The notes beneath the pieces were generated by a model that was not told where the DNA came from, did not search any database, and was given only the letters and a program-made list of their open reading frames with translations. Below are positions 8,296 through 19,349 of a stretch of 64,000 nt of DNA, piece by piece. The DNA comes from an uncultured Phocaeicola sp. (GTDB taxonomy: Bacteria; Bacteroidota; Bacteroidia; Bacteroidales; Bacteroidaceae): positions 1 to 64,000 of the forward strand of contig CALUIE010000003.1 in the NCBI GenBank assembly GCA_944320605.1, given 5' to 3'. Numbering within the stretch: position 1 is the stretch's first letter; every line of letters begins with the position of its first letter. A program made the position numbers and the translations under genes.

Positions 8296-9294
8296 CTATT
8301 TTATATGATGCAACTTTACTATTTCTCCTAATTCTGGAATAATGACATTCATATTTCTTTTTTTAGCTTCAGCGGCAAAGACGTGTGGAGGATCAAACAA
8401 TGGTTCGTCAGACAAATCAAAAGTACCATAATGCATTGGTACAGTCATACGCGCACCCATCTCTGCCGAAGCAGTCAAGGCATCATACGGCGATATATGA
8501 TTAGGTTTCATAAACCATCGAGGCTTATATGCCCCTATACCAATCATACAATAATCTATATGTGGGAATATATCAGGCAGTTCCTTAAAATGATGGGCAT
8601 ATCCGGTATCACCGCTATTATAGATAGTTATACCGTCCGACTGTATCATAAAAGCTCCCCAAAGACGTTCCCCACCATCACTCACTCCTCTTTTACTCCA
8701 ATGTTGTGCAGGCAGAAAAGTAAGACATAAACCCTCCTCCTTATGTTGCTGATACCACCCGGCTTCTATAACTTCCATGTCAGGAAACCACCCTTTAATC
8801 AACTGCCCTGTTCCTATTCCGCAAAATAGCTTCATCTGTGGATTTTCAGAGTAAAGACGCGCAACACTTGGCTTGTCAAGATGATCGAAATGGTCATGGC
8901 TGATAAGCAAATAATCTATATTCTTGAATATCGAAGGATTAGCAGGAAAAGTACTCCGACGCTTTACGAATGGTATGTTACCGAAAACAGGATCTATCAT
9001 AAACCGTTTACATCCAACCTGCAAAAAAAACGAATTATGCCCAAGCCATATTAAAGAATTACCGGTAACAGAATCAAGATTATGGAGAAACCTGACATTA
9101 GGATTCCACTTTATCTGACGTTTCTCTTTCCTTTGAGGATTAGGCGTGAACCTCCATTTCAATACGCTACCCATTCCAGGACGCCATTTATGCTGGCGGT
9201 TAAAGAATTTACCTTTAACGGAAGGATTTCCACGCCAACGAGGGTTAACGGTATGCAGCTGTTCATTCCTTCTAAACAAAATCCTTTCTCCCAT
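8296..9294 (-). CDS. MBL-fold metallo-hydrolase (UlaG/NAPE-PLD-like)
   Basis: A 332-residue metallo-beta-lactamase-fold hydrolase. The metal-binding motif HxHxDH is present as SHDHFDHLDK (about residues 131-140). A later YNSGDTGY segment and a PMHYGTF segment supply the remaining ligands. Similar Bacteroidetes proteins resemble the NAPE-PLD/UlaG branch, whose members cut phosphodiester or lactone bonds. There is no signal peptide, so it is probably cytoplasmic. First gene of the MBL-GNAT-queH run. Substrate unknown. Confidence 0.85.
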   Translation of the reverse strand: MGERILFRRNEQLHTVNPRWRGNPSVKGKFFNRQHKWRPGMGSVLKWRFTPNPQRKEKRQIKWNPNVRFLHNLDSVTGNSLIWLGHNSFFLQVGCKRFMIDPVFGNIPFVKRRSTFPANPSIFKNIDYLLISHDHFDHLDKPSVARLYSENPQMKLFCGIGTGQLIKGWFPDMEVIEAGWYQQHKEEGLCLTFLPAQHWSKRGVSDGGERLWGAFMIQSDGITIYNSGDTGYAHHFKELPDIFPHIDYCMIGIGAYKPRWFMKPNHISPYDALTASAEMGARMTVPMHYGTFDLSDEPLFDPPHVFAAEAKKRNMNVIIPELGEIVKLHHIK

Positions 9295-9321
9295 AAATCT
9301 TCATTAAATATAAAACAAAAA

Positions 9322-9360
9322 CCGGGGAAAGGCTATATCCTAATTACAACCTTACCCCGG
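9322..9360 (-). terminator. Hairpin downstream of the acidic hypothetical gene
   Basis: CCGGGG (9322-9327) pairs with CCCCGG (9355-9360), extended inward by AAGG/CCTT after a mismatch. It lies between the 9379-9834 gene and the metallo-hydrolase gene on the same strand. On the minus strand it is followed by a short T-rich stretch, so it probably separates the two units. Confidence 0.6.
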
Positions 9361-9378
9361 ATCTTAAATATATCTTTA

Positions 9379-9834
9379 TTATTTTTCCAACAGTTCTTTC
9401 AGAAAAGCATCAAGTTCTTCATCGAGTCCCTTCAACAGTTCATCGTTAAGTAATAAAGTATCGTCATCGTCAACCAACATCAACTCTGCAACTGTTTCTT
9501 TTTCTTCATCTACAAGCACGAATGAATATGGCTTCAATAAAGACAGCTTTTCAAAATATCCCTGATCGCTCAATGCTACAATTTCCGAACGTAGAACAGG
9601 TTCAACTTCAGACATAAAGTCCTCTGTTTCGCATTCAACCCATTCGTCTATAATAGTACGCGCCAATTCTTCATCATCGTCATTAAAAATCAATAGTTCA
9701 CCACTATCCTGTTTGGGTTGCAAATGTATATCCGTAACAACAGTATTTTCCTCACTTGAAACATATCTGCATAATGCTTCCCTGATAGATGATGATATAG
9801 CAGCACGTGTTTTTTCACTTATATTCATAGGCAT
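9379..9834 (-). CDS. Conserved acidic hypothetical protein
   Basis: 151 residues, no recognised domain. It is strikingly acidic, with runs such as FNDDDEELA and LVDDDDTLLLNDELL and a Glu/Leu-rich C-terminal helix (DEELDAFLKELLEK). There is no signal peptide or membrane segment, so it should be cytoplasmic. A start two codons in (Met3) is equally possible. It has its own hairpin downstream and a 55-nt gap to the DUF6340 gene, so it may be monocistronic. I do not assign a function. Confidence 0.75.
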   Translation of the reverse strand: MPMNISEKTRAAISSSIREALCRYVSSEENTVVTDIHLQPKQDSGELLIFNDDDEELARTIIDEWVECETEDFMSEVEPVLRSEIVALSDQGYFEKLSLLKPYSFVLVDEEKETVAELMLVDDDDTLLLNDELLKGLDEELDAFLKELLEK

Positions 9835-9889
9835 AAAATATTTATTACCTCAAAATTACTAAAAATTATAATGTATCAAAACAAACAAG

Positions 9890-10873
9890 TCAAAAATTGT
9901 TATTGAAACGTCCCATTTGAATATTCAACTTACCAAATTCGCCCTTTCTTTTTATAAACTGAGTTATATAATACTTTAATACCATTTCTTCTTCCGAACC
10001 GGACTTGACACAATCAGAAGCTTTATTCAACCATTCTTCTGCCTTATCCATGTCGCCTGTCATTTCATACGAAAGAGCTATATTATATGCAGTTCTGAAC
10101 TTAATATTTCCTTTCTTCTGACGATTATAAACCTGAGTCCACAATTCACGCGCAGATGCCCAGTCTCCTTCATTAACATAAACTCCGGCATCACGCATTT
10201 CCACACCTCCTCCGTCAAAATATAATCTGTTTACTGTCTGCCAATATGGAACAATCTTATTACAAATGACAGATGCCGCATGGGTAGTAGCCTCATCTAT
10301 AATTTCTTTTTCGGAAATTCTATAGGCAAAATCAAAATACAATGAATCTGTAGCCGTAAACTCAACTAACGGATTCTGTCTTCCTGGCAAATATAATCTT
10401 ACTACAGGCGTCAACTGTGCCTGCAATACAGGAATTGAAGTTTCCCAAGCCGGATTAGTATATTCCTTTTTTTCTACATCAATGAGCAATCTTTCAAATG
10501 AAATAATCATATCAACACCCAACATTGAAGACAACCTGTCAACCTCATCAACAGAGAGACTCATTGAATAGTTATCTGATCTTAGAGCTGAATCACATAT
10601 TATAACCTGATTAAAATATTTACTGTCTGCCAAAAATCCTGCCAATGTCTCAGCCGCATTCTTTCCCTCCGCCTCAATCTTCCCTAATGTGAGAATATTC
10701 TTTTTAGGTTTGGATCTTGACGGCATATTATTTACTACACCGACAACTGATATTTGATACGGGAAATTAACTTCCGCAGGAGATAATTGGTCAAACGTAA
10801 GTGTCTGAATAGAACTGCAGGACGACAAAACGACACTTAAGAATATGATAATATATAGAATATATTTTCTCAT
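9890..10873 (-). CDS. DUF6340-type lipoprotein with TPR-like C-terminus
   Basis: 327 residues. The N-terminus is a lipoprotein signal (IIFLSVVLSSCSS, lipid-anchored Cys near residue 19). The next segment, TLTFDQLSPAEVNFPYQI followed by VGVVNNMPSR, is how I recall DUF6340 proteins of Bacteroides beginning. The C-terminal third (about 230-310) has helix pairs with TPR character (TAYNIALSYEMTGDMDKAEEW). It is probably anchored in the outer or inner membrane facing the periplasm. No role is known to me. Confidence 0.75.
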   Translation of the reverse strand: MRKYILYIIIFLSVVLSSCSSIQTLTFDQLSPAEVNFPYQISVVGVVNNMPSRSKPKKNILTLGKIEAEGKNAAETLAGFLADSKYFNQVIICDSALRSDNYSMSLSVDEVDRLSSMLGVDMIISFERLLIDVEKKEYTNPAWETSIPVLQAQLTPVVRLYLPGRQNPLVEFTATDSLYFDFAYRISEKEIIDEATTHAASVICNKIVPYWQTVNRLYFDGGGVEMRDAGVYVNEGDWASARELWTQVYNRQKKGNIKFRTAYNIALSYEMTGDMDKAEEWLNKASDCVKSGSEEEMVLKYYITQFIKRKGEFGKLNIQMGRFNNNF

Positions 10874-10953
10874 AATATTTCAGCTTTTAATCTGTACAAA
10901 ATTAATATATTTCTGAATATTATGAAGTTAAAAGGTAATAAAGGTGCAATAAT

Positions 10954-10987
10954 AAAGGCCGTCTCTTTGTTAAGAGACGACCTTTAA
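10954..10987 (-). terminator. secA: secA terminator
   Basis: AAAGG-CGTCTCTT pairs with AAGAGACG-CCTTT around a four-nt loop, with one mismatch in the stem, 23 nt beyond the secA stop codon. The A/T-rich arms and the position support an intrinsic terminator for the secA transcript. Confidence 0.75.
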
Positions 10988-11009
10988 AATGTGTATTTTA
11001 TTAAAATTA

Positions 11010-14000
11010 TTATACTTTACCGTGACAATTCTTATATTTCAATCCACTTCCACAAGGACAAGGATCATTTCTACCTACAGTTTTTTCAGCTTTATAAGGT
11101 TCCTTTTTCACCTCTCTTGTATCTTTTCCCGCAGCTTTCTGCTGTGAGACATCGTTAAGATCAACTTTTTCTTCCTTATATTGCTGTCTTGGTGCTTTTT
11201 CCGGTGCTGCTTCACGAACCTGTTCCGGCTCCTGAACCGGTATCTGGGCACGCATCAATACCGAAATAGTATTGTTATTGATTTTTGACACCATACTGTC
11301 AAACAGTTTTACAGACTCAAGTTTAAAAATCAACAACGGATCCTTTTGTTCATAACTTGCATTCTGAACTGAATGTTTGAGTTCGTCAAGTTCACGAAGG
11401 TTCTCTTTCCACGCTTCGTCAATTGTATGAAGAAGTATGGCTTTTTCAAAAGCCTTCACTATTTCTTTCGATTCAGACTCGTATGCCGCTTTCAAATTCA
11501 CCGGTATATTATACATACGTTTTCCGTCAGTGATAGGAATCATTATATTTTCATACATGTGTCCCTGATTTTCATATACCTGTTTGATTACCGGATTAGC
11601 AATCATAGCCATACGATCTGTCTTACGCTTGAAAATCTCCATAGCGGCATCAAATGTCTTTTCCGTAAGATCATTCTTGTCCTTGGAATTAAAATCTTCT
11701 TCAGTGAACGGAGCTTCCATCGCAAGTGTCTGAAGTATTTCCATCTTAGCCTCATAATATGTTGCCATATCTAAAGCATTGGCACAACGTTCCCATATCA
11801 TGTTGACTATATCCATACCAATACGTTCTCCCATCAAGGCATGGCGACGTTTAGTATAAACGACATTACGCTGTTTATTCATAACATCATCATATTCAAG
11901 CAGACGCTTACGAATACCAAAGTTGTTCTCTTCTACTTTTTTCTGGGCACGCTCAATAGAGTTTGAAATCATCTTATGTTCTATCATCTCTCCTTCCTTG
12001 AATCCCAACTTATCCATTACAGATGCTATACGGTCAGAAGAGAACAGACGCATCAAATCATCTTCAAGTGAGACAAAGAATACAGAAGAGCCTGGGTCTC
12101 CCTGACGTCCGGCACGACCACGTAACTGACGGTCAACACGACGTGATTCATGACGTTCTGTACCAATAATAGCCAAACCGCCGGCAGCCTTAACCTCATC
12201 GCTTAATTTTATATCGGTACCACGACCTGCCATATTTGTAGCAATTGTAACAGTACGTCCCAAACCTGCTTTTGCAACTATATCCGCTTCTTTCTGGTGA
12301 AGTTTAGCATTAAGTACGTTATGTTCAATCTTACGCAAAGTAAGCATCTTACTTAACATTTCAGAGATTTCTACGGATGTAGTACCAACCAAAACAGGAC
12401 GTCCCATTTGAACCATCTTCTCAATCTCTTCTATAACTGCCTTATATTTTTCACGTTTAGTTTTATAAACACGGTCGTTCATATCTATACGTGCTATAGG
12501 GCGGTTAGTAGGAATAGTCACAACATCAAGTTTGTATATATCCCAGAATTCACCTGCTTCTGTTTCAGCTGTACCCGTCATACCTGACAGCTTGTGATAC
12601 ATACGGAAATAGTTCTGAAGAGTGATTGTAGCAAATGTCTGTGTAGCGGCTTCCACTTTAACACCTTCCTTTGCCTCAACAGCCTGATGCAAACCGTCGC
12701 TCCAACGACGACCGTCCATTATACGGCCAGTCTGCTCATCAACTATTTTAACCTGACCGTCCATAACTACATAATCAGTATCTTTTTCGAACATTGTATA
12801 TGCCTTAAGCAACTGGTTGATAGTATGAACTCGCTCTGATTTGATAGCATAGTTTGTCATCAGTTCATCTTTCTTTGCCAATTTTTCCTCATCGGTCAAA
12901 GATGTTTCGTTTTCAAGTTCAGACAATTGTGCCGCAATATCAGGAAGAACGAACAATGTAGGGTCTTGAGAAGAACCTGTAATTAATTCTATACCTTTGT
13001 CTGTAAGATCGGCACTTTTCATTTTTTCGTCAATAACGAAATAAAGAGGCTCTACAGCTTCAGGCATACGCTTATTATTTGCCTCCATATAAATAGCCTC
13101 TGTTTTCAACATTCCGGCTTTTATACCCGGCTCACTCAAAAACTTGATAAGTGGTTTATTCTTTGGAAGTGCCTTATGACTACGGAACAATGAAAGGAAA
13201 CCTTCCTCTACTTCCTCTTTTTTATCAGAAGCTATAAGGCGTTTCGCATCAGCTAAATATTGTGTAGCAAGTTTACGCTGTGCTTCAACAAGGCGTTCTA
13301 CCAAAGGACGCAAGACTTCAAATAATTGTTGATCTCCCTTCGGTACAGGACCGGATATGATAAGAGGAGTACGCGCATCGTCAATCAAGACAGAGTCAAC
13401 CTCATCGACAATTGCATAGTTATGTTTTCGCTGTACAAGGTCTTTAGGACTATTCGCCATATTGTCACGCAAATAATCGAAACCAAATTCATTATTTGTA
13501 CCAAAAGTAATATCAGCCATGTATGCACGACGACGAGCCGCAGAATTAGGCTGGTGTTTATCAATACAGTCAACACTCAAACCATGGAACATATAAAGAG
13601 GTCCCATCCATTCAGAGTCTCGTTTTGCAAGGTAATCATTTACTGTAACAACGTGAACTCCATTTCCTGTCAATGCATTAAGGAATACCGGCAAAGTAGC
13701 CACAAGCGTTTTACCTTCACCTGTTGCCATTTCGGCAATCTTTCCCTGATGAAGAACTACACCACCAAATAGCTGTACATCATAATGTATCATATTCCAT
13801 TTAGTGTCGTTACCACCGGCTACCCAATGATTCTTCCATATAGCCTTATCCCCCTCTATACGGATAAAATCTTTTCCCATAGCAGCGAGTTCGCGATCGA
13901 AATCTGTAGCTGTAACTTCAATCTCTTCATTCTGGGCAAAACGTCTCGCAGTATCTTTTACAATAGAAAAGGCAACAGGAAGAACGTCATTCAGAGCTTT

Positions 14001-14300
14001 TTCATATTTCTCAAGAACTTCTTTTTCCAGTTTATCAATTTGCGCAAAAATAGGTTCGCGCTTTTCAATATCGGTACTCTCTATTGTGGCTTTGAGTTCC
14101 TCTATTTTTTTATTATCCTCTACGGCAGAATCTTTTATATATTTCTTTAATTCTTCCGTTTTAGCTCGTAATTCATCATTACTAAGTTTTTCAATTTCAG
14201 GATATGCAGCTTTAATTTTTTCCACCCACGGTTGGATTTCCTTCATGTCACGAGAAGCCTTGTTCCCGAATAACTTACTTATAAATTCATTAAATCCCAT
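11010..14300 (-). CDS. secA: Preprotein translocase ATPase SecA
   Basis: 1096 residues, the ATPase motor of Sec protein export. Walker A is [11 protein letters not shown] (near 195) and the Walker B region reads [15 protein letters not shown] (near 300). The helicase-like second motor domain has [12 protein letters not shown] and [14 protein letters not shown]. The C-terminus has the linker and the zinc-binding tail [17 protein letters not shown] that contacts SecB and ribosomes. It is about 200 residues longer than E. coli SecA; insertions of this kind are usual in Bacteroidetes SecA. Apparently monocistronic, with its own promoter and terminator. Confidence 0.98.
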   Translation of the reverse strand: MGFNEFISKLFGNKASRDMKEIQPWVEKIKAAYPEIEKLSNDELRAKTEELKKYIKDSAVEDNKKIEELKATIESTDIEKREPIFAQIDKLEKEVLEKYEKALNDVLPVAFSIVKDTARRFAQNEEIEVTATDFDRELAAMGKDFIRIEGDKAIWKNHWVAGGNDTKWNMIHYDVQLFGGVVLHQGKIAEMATGEGKTLVATLPVFLNALTGNGVHVVTVNDYLAKRDSEWMGPLYMFHGLSVDCIDKHQPNSAARRRAYMADITFGTNNEFGFDYLRDNMANSPKDLVQRKHNYAIVDEVDSVLIDDARTPLIISGPVPKGDQQLFEVLRPLVERLVEAQRKLATQYLADAKRLIASDKKEEVEEGFLSLFRSHKALPKNKPLIKFLSEPGIKAGMLKTEAIYMEANNKRMPEAVEPLYFVIDEKMKSADLTDKGIELITGSSQDPTLFVLPDIAAQLSELENETSLTDEEKLAKKDELMTNYAIKSERVHTINQLLKAYTMFEKDTDYVVMDGQVKIVDEQTGRIMDGRRWSDGLHQAVEAKEGVKVEAATQTFATITLQNYFRMYHKLSGMTGTAETEAGEFWDIYKLDVVTIPTNRPIARIDMNDRVYKTKREKYKAVIEEIEKMVQMGRPVLVGTTSVEISEMLSKMLTLRKIEHNVLNAKLHQKEADIVAKAGLGRTVTIATNMAGRGTDIKLSDEVKAAGGLAIIGTERHESRRVDRQLRGRAGRQGDPGSSVFFVSLEDDLMRLFSSDRIASVMDKLGFKEGEMIEHKMISNSIERAQKKVEENNFGIRKRLLEYDDVMNKQRNVVYTKRRHALMGERIGMDIVNMIWERCANALDMATYYEAKMEILQTLAMEAPFTEEDFNSKDKNDLTEKTFDAAMEIFKRKTDRMAMIANPVIKQVYENQGHMYENIMIPITDGKRMYNIPVNLKAAYESESKEIVKAFEKAILLHTIDEAWKENLRELDELKHSVQNASYEQKDPLLIFKLESVKLFDSMVSKINNNTISVLMRAQIPVQEPEQVREAAPEKAPRQQYKEEKVDLNDVSQQKAAGKDTREVKKEPYKAEKTVGRNDPCPCGSGLKYKNCHGKV

Positions 14301-14331
14301 TATATTTTTTATTTTTTATTTTTCATATAAT

Positions 14332-14364
14332 GCCGTTAAATATATTCAACGGCGTACAAAGATA
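14332..14364 (-). promoter_or_regulatory. secA: secA promoter and 5' hairpin
   Basis: On the minus strand TAtcTTTG lies at 14364-14357, with a TTG 22 nt further upstream (slightly long spacing). The predicted start near 14350 falls at the beginning of a hairpin (GCCGTT/AACGGC, 14353-14332) in the 5' untranslated region. No Shine-Dalgarno site is evident; the rest of the leader is A/T only. Confidence 0.55.
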
Positions 14365-14399
14365 ATTAAAATGCCATAAAAAGCGACAATAACTTACAT

Positions 14400-15983
14400 T
14401 TATTTACGGATTCCGGTTAAAGGAGCCGCTACACTGGCATTAGGTGCCCTAATACGCATAAAATGAGCTAATGTAGGAGCAATAGTAGATATTTTTACAG
14501 GAGAATATAAAATCTCAGGTTTTATATTATATCCAAAGAAAAAGACTGGAACTGATGAATAAGATTCACGTTCTACTCTTACATTATTGGAAAATTCATC
14601 CACCACTTTCCATCCGGGCAAAATTTCTATGTACAAATCTCCTGAACATTCGCGCGTGAAAGAATTTCTTATTTTCTCAATTTTAGGATCCCAGGCACCT
14701 AATAAAAGGCGTTGTGAAGAATATGCAGAACGTATTCCGCTCATCTGTACAATGAATTCAGATGCACGGCTCATAACTTCTGTTATATTCAGATTCTTAT
14801 CCTCTATCAGTTTGTGATTAAGATAAATCTGGTTGCCATAATATGTTTCCACGTATTGTCCCTGACCATATATTGCCATGAGATACATATTAAGCAGTGC
14901 AGAGCAACGTTTCAGATGAAATTCTCCGGTCGGGATTCTATATTCAGGTGCATCTTCCGGCTCCGGAGAACGATATCCTGTTGATGTTACAAATATTAAA
15001 GTATTCTTCAGTCCTACCTTACGATCAATCAAGTCAAGCAAATCACCAATGCTATTGTCAAGACGCACATACATATCCTGAATCTGCATGGCATATTCAT
15101 TGTCTGGCTTACCGTCATAGTTTCCAGCATAATAACCAAGAGCCAACAGATCTGGAGTGTCATCAATACCTGCATTTGTATTATTAAGAAATACATCTAC
15201 CAGTTTATTTACTTCATCATTTACATAAGGACTTGTCTTAAATTTCTTGTATTTATACAGACGTTCATCTGTAAAATTATGTTTGAAAGTAATTTGTTTT
15301 GTTTTAGTTGTAATATATCTATATGCAGTAACAGGTAAATATGGGCCCCATGTTATTTGATCTATTCTGAAATCCAAGCCGTTGCGGTCATTAAAAGTCG
15401 TAACCCATTCAGGAAATATTCCATAATATGTAGTTCCACTCCATTTTCCTGTATCATCATTTATCCAAAACGCTCCTTTAGAGGCATGACCAGCCCCCAT
15501 AATTGCCATTTCCTTTGTAGGAGCAATAGAATAAACATGTGCCTGCCCATTGGTAGATACCATTAGTTCATCCGCCAAATTGGATACTGACAGATGTTTA
15601 GGAGAAACGTTTTCAGAAGTATAAATTCCCATGTAGGATTTATCATCCACACTCTTTACTACACATAAAGAATTTCTGTCCATCCAATTATTTCCTACAA
15701 CACCATTATAATAAGGAGTTGTACCGGTATAAATTGAAGCGACCGATGATGATTGATCCGGTTTTATAAAATCATACTCCGCATTTATATAGACACGTCC
15801 CTCTTTAAAAAGACGTTTGAACCCTCTTTCACCATACATGGCAGAAAAAGCCTCAATATAATCTGTACGTAACTGATCAATTGTCAATCCGATGACCAGT
15901 TTTGGAACAGCCGGAACATTCTGTGCATTAATTCCGGAAATTACTATAGCTGTTATCAAAGATGTAATAAACCGCTCTCTCAT
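14400..15983 (-). CDS. Alkaline-phosphatase-superfamily phosphodiesterase (PafA-like)
   Basis: 527 residues. After a signal peptide (ending near INAQN) the protein opens with KLVIGLTIDQLRTDYIE, the first metal-binding Asp of the nucleotide pyrophosphatase/phosphodiesterase branch. The nucleophile region is SSSVASIYTGTTPYYNGVV, close to the Thr-containing motif of PafA-type phosphatases. Later metal ligands lie around LALGYYAGNYDG and in the C-terminal third. Periplasmic. Its start overlaps the stop of the DUF4105 gene by 4 nt, so the two are translationally coupled. Whether it is a monoesterase or diesterase cannot be told. Confidence 0.85.
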   Translation of the reverse strand: MRERFITSLITAIVISGINAQNVPAVPKLVIGLTIDQLRTDYIEAFSAMYGERGFKRLFKEGRVYINAEYDFIKPDQSSSVASIYTGTTPYYNGVVGNNWMDRNSLCVVKSVDDKSYMGIYTSENVSPKHLSVSNLADELMVSTNGQAHVYSIAPTKEMAIMGAGHASKGAFWINDDTGKWSGTTYYGIFPEWVTTFNDRNGLDFRIDQITWGPYLPVTAYRYITTKTKQITFKHNFTDERLYKYKKFKTSPYVNDEVNKLVDVFLNNTNAGIDDTPDLLALGYYAGNYDGKPDNEYAMQIQDMYVRLDNSIGDLLDLIDRKVGLKNTLIFVTSTGYRSPEPEDAPEYRIPTGEFHLKRCSALLNMYLMAIYGQGQYVETYYGNQIYLNHKLIEDKNLNITEVMSRASEFIVQMSGIRSAYSSQRLLLGAWDPKIEKIRNSFTRECSGDLYIEILPGWKVVDEFSNNVRVERESYSSVPVFFFGYNIKPEILYSPVKISTIAPTLAHFMRIRAPNASVAAPLTGIRK

Positions 15984-17161
15984 TTCAATTTTCTATAAAC
16001 TATTAAATGGCTTACCGCATTACACAACAAACCAAGAGCCAAAAGTAATACTGATAAATTAATTTCTTGTGGTATCACAGGCAATATCACTATAAAAAAA
16101 GTTAAATACACCGAATTTACAATATGCCATTTATCCTTTTTACGTTTTATGTCATTATAAATCATAAAAGGCAAATAGAACAATGGTATTGGATTAAAAA
16201 GCAAAATCAACCAATTTGAATCTACTGTAGGATGTACGGAGAAGAAAAACAAAAAAGCAATTATGCATCCGGATATTCCCTGAGACAAATACAATATCAA
16301 ATCCCAGCCCCAATATATCTTTATCTTAAAAACCTGTATAAAAGCTATAACTAAATTCACACACAAAAAGAACATGGCACACTCCACAGGTGTAAATGGG
16401 AAAGAATCCTCTTCTCCTTGTGGAACAGCATCTACAATAACGTCCTCTTTTAACACTAAAGGCCTTGTTTTACCATCAGCAGATTTTATATATGCTCCAT
16501 CGGCAAAAAAACGCATATAAAAAGGAGAAAACATTTGTTGTCGAACACCTATGGATTTATCCGCATCTGCTCCCAAACACAGGTCTATGCCGAACTCCTC
16601 CCAATCAAATCCTTTAGTAAACTCATGTACTATTTCGCGAAATGTTTTTTGTGTGTCAGACGTAGGATATACAACATTTCCATTGATACTTTTTTCTATC
16701 TGATCGCGTGCTCTGGTTGTACAATTATCATAAAAATAATTATACCTATAGATACGATTTTCAGGAAGATAATTAGTAAAAAGTATATTTTGCAATTTGA
16801 TTTTTTCTTCATAAGTGAGATTCAGAACCTGTTGATATACAGAAGAGCCTCTTAACATATATTCAGTTTGAAATGATTTGAACTCATTTACTCCCAACTG
16901 ATAATCGGTTTCACCTTTTACAAAACGATAAATAAAATTAGGAGCAGAGAAACTGAACATTCCATAATTAAAAACAAAGTCCTTGTTCTCTGTGTAATTC
17001 TGATATCTTATAGCAGTATGTCCAAATAAAGAATATATTTCAGTACCCGGAGAACAAGTCAATAAACTAAACTGGATACTGTCACGCTTTTGCGCATAAG
17101 ACATCATAGTTCCCCAGATTATCAAAAATGATAGAAATACTCTAATTTTATTGGTAAACAT
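15980..17161 (-). CDS. DUF4105 membrane protein
   Basis: 393 residues: signal peptide, a periplasmic DUF4105 domain of about 200 residues (TCSPGTEIYSLFGHTAIRY; later YFYDNCTTRARD with a conserved Cys-Thr-Thr-Arg), then a C-terminal block of four or five membrane helices from about residue 260. The domain resembles the N-terminal periplasmic domain of lactonase-like (Lnb) proteins, and its His/Cys pattern looks like a papain-type hydrolase; that is inference. Overlaps the next gene by 4 nt. Divergent from coaX across a 139-bp promoter region. Confidence 0.85.
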   Translation of the reverse strand: MFTNKIRVFLSFLIIWGTMMSYAQKRDSIQFSLLTCSPGTEIYSLFGHTAIRYQNYTENKDFVFNYGMFSFSAPNFIYRFVKGETDYQLGVNEFKSFQTEYMLRGSSVYQQVLNLTYEEKIKLQNILFTNYLPENRIYRYNYFYDNCTTRARDQIEKSINGNVVYPTSDTQKTFREIVHEFTKGFDWEEFGIDLCLGADADKSIGVRQQMFSPFYMRFFADGAYIKSADGKTRPLVLKEDVIVDAVPQGEEDSFPFTPVECAMFFLCVNLVIAFIQVFKIKIYWGWDLILYLSQGISGCIIAFLFFFSVHPTVDSNWLILLFNPIPLFYLPFMIYNDIKRKKDKWHIVNSVYLTFFIVILPVIPQEINLSVLLLALGLLCNAVSHLIVYRKLK

Positions 17162-17300
17162 AATTTTTCAAAGTGCATATTTTTAATTTCGGGCACAAAA
17201 ATAAGACTAATTATCTATAAATATAAAACAAAACATCTATTTTATTGCAATTCTTATCTATTTTTTCTTTTACTTTGCAAACAATACAAAAATATAGATT

Positions 17301-18026
17301 GTGAATTTAATAATAGACATTGGAAATACAGTAGCCAAATTGGCTGTTTTCGAAGGTGACGAACAAGTTGATATTCTTCGTGGTTCAAATCATTCTTTGG
17401 ATTGTATTAAAATACTTAGCCATAAATATAAAATAGACAAATGTATAATTGCTTCTGTAATTACAATAAGTAATACAATAAAAAAACAATTATCAAGCGT
17501 TGATTTCCCTGTATTGGAGTTGAACTATAAAACTCCAATACCTATAAACAATAAATACAAAAGTCCTGAAACTTTAGGGATGGACCGTTTAGCAGCTGTT
17601 GTAGGTGCAAATTACCTGATTCCAAACAGGAATCTTTTAGTTATAGATGCCGGGACAGCTCTTACATACGAATTTATTGACTCCAATGCAAATTATTGGG
17701 GAGGCAATATTTCGCCAGGGATATATACAAGATTTAAATCATTAAGCGCATGTTGTGACAAACTTCCATTAATAGAAAAAGGAGGAGATATGCCAGAATT
17801 AGGATATAATACAGAAACTGCTATAAGATCTGGTGTTATCAAAGGTATTGAATTTGAAATCAAGGGTTATATAACCCAATTACAAAAAAAATATCCAGAC
17901 CTTTTAGTTTTTTTAACTGGCGGAGACAAATTTTCTTTTGATACAAAATTAAAAAGTATCATATTTGCAGATAGATTTTTAGTTTTAAAAGGTTTAAATA
18001 GAATATTAAATTATAATGTCAAATAA
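17301..18026 (+). CDS. coaX: Type III pantothenate kinase
   Basis: 241 residues, first step of coenzyme A synthesis (pantothenate to phosphopantothenate). Family motifs: LIIDIGNTVAKLAVF at the start (phosphate-binding loop), GMDRLAAVVGA near 95 and VIDAGTALTYEFID near 115 (catalytic Asp region). The start codon is GTG. A TTACTTTG box at 17270-17277 is a plausible promoter. It overlaps the next gene by 11 nt and heads a six-gene envelope operon. Confidence 0.95.
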   Translation: MNLIIDIGNTVAKLAVFEGDEQVDILRGSNHSLDCIKILSHKYKIDKCIIASVITISNTIKKQLSSVDFPVLELNYKTPIPINNKYKSPETLGMDRLAAVVGANYLIPNRNLLVIDAGTALTYEFIDSNANYWGGNISPGIYTRFKSLSACCDKLPLIEKGGDMPELGYNTETAIRSGVIKGIEFEIKGYITQLQKKYPDLLVFLTGGDKFSFDTKLKSIIFADRFLVLKGLNRILNYNVK

Positions 18027-19296
18027 AAAGGTACTTATTAGCGCTATATTTGCAACAGCATCAGTATTTGCTATTGCTCAATCCAGCACTAACTCTCCAT
18101 ATACAAGATTTGGATTTGGGGACTTATCCGACCAAGTCTTTACAAGTAATGCAGCAATGGGTGGCGTAGGAAATGCCTTACGTTCAAGTCGTCATATAAA
18201 TCCGATTAATCCTGCATCATATACTTCAGTTGACTCTTTATCATTCATGTTTGATATAGGTTTCAGCATGAAGAGTTCAAATTATGAAGAAAATAACATT
18301 AGATCAAATGCCAGAAATTCCAGTTTCGATTATCTTGCAATGCAGTTTCGTCTTCATCCAAGAATAGGAATGACAATAGGGTTTACACCTTTTTCGACCA
18401 TTGGATATAATTTCAGTACTACAAGTTATGCTTCAAACAGTAATAGTGTATCGGTAACAAACACGTATTTTGGAGATGGCGGTACCAACGTCGTATTCGG
18501 AGGTTTGGGATTTAAAATAATAGAAAACTTATCTATAGGAGCAAACATAGGCTATCTTTACGGGAAACAAGAATATAGTACTACTGCCACATTAAGTAAC
18601 GGTGGAGATTATACTATTACATATAGGAATCTTAGAGCTAAGAGTTATAAACTTGATGTGGGCTTACAATATACACAACCTATAGGAAAAAGCAACAATA
18701 TAACTTTAGGACTAACATATAGTTTGGGCCATGATTTGAATTCAACAGAAGTTGTGGGAACACAGGTAACCGATGGAAGTAGTTACACATCAACATCTGA
18801 AAATACTTTTTATAAGGGATACGGAATACCTTCAAATTATGGTATCGGATTATCTTATCAATATAAAAACAATATAACCGTTTGTGCAGACTACACTCTA
18901 CAGGAATGGTCTAAAGCCAAATTGCCTAATTATGCGGGAAAATATAACAACCGTAATAAATTTTCTTTAGGCTTTGAATATATTCCGAATATGATTGGAA
19001 GAAAGTTTTTACAAAGATTATCATACAGAGCCGGAGTTTTCTATAATTCTCCATACTTTAAAATACCTAACGATGTAAATGCAACTTCCTATTCAGATGG
19101 AGCAAGAGAAATCGGAGTTAGTGCAGGATTTGGATTTCCTTTATCACTTTTTCAGCGTAAAACCATGTTAAGTATAACAGGTCAATACATAAATCTTACT
19201 CCTAATACAAATAATTTAATGACTGAAAACCGGTTCGTACTAAAAATAGGATTAACACTTAATGAACCATGGTTTATGAAATGGAGAGTGAACTAA
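18016..19296 (+). CDS. Outer-membrane beta-barrel protein (OmpP1/FadL-like)
   Basis: 426 residues with a signal peptide (cleavage near FAIAQS). It then reads SPYTRFGFGDLSDQ and MGGVGNALRSS, the typical N-terminal hatch region of FadL-like barrels in Bacteroidetes. Alternating aromatic/hydrophobic strands continue to the C-terminus. No substrate can be inferred. Overlaps coaX, 53 nt before the TPR gene; the whole run probably shares a transcript devoted to envelope functions. Confidence 0.8.
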   Translation: MSNKKVLISAIFATASVFAIAQSSTNSPYTRFGFGDLSDQVFTSNAAMGGVGNALRSSRHINPINPASYTSVDSLSFMFDIGFSMKSSNYEENNIRSNARNSSFDYLAMQFRLHPRIGMTIGFTPFSTIGYNFSTTSYASNSNSVSVTNTYFGDGGTNVVFGGLGFKIIENLSIGANIGYLYGKQEYSTTATLSNGGDYTITYRNLRAKSYKLDVGLQYTQPIGKSNNITLGLTYSLGHDLNSTEVVGTQVTDGSSYTSTSENTFYKGYGIPSNYGIGLSYQYKNNITVCADYTLQEWSKAKLPNYAGKYNNRNKFSLGFEYIPNMIGRKFLQRLSYRAGVFYNSPYFKIPNDVNATSYSDGAREIGVSAGFGFPLSLFQRKTMLSITGQYINLTPNTNNLMTENRFVLKIGLTLNEPWFMKWRVN

Positions 19297-19349
19297 ATCA
19301 TTATATAAGTAATAAATAAAGACACAATAAACAATTAAATTAATATACG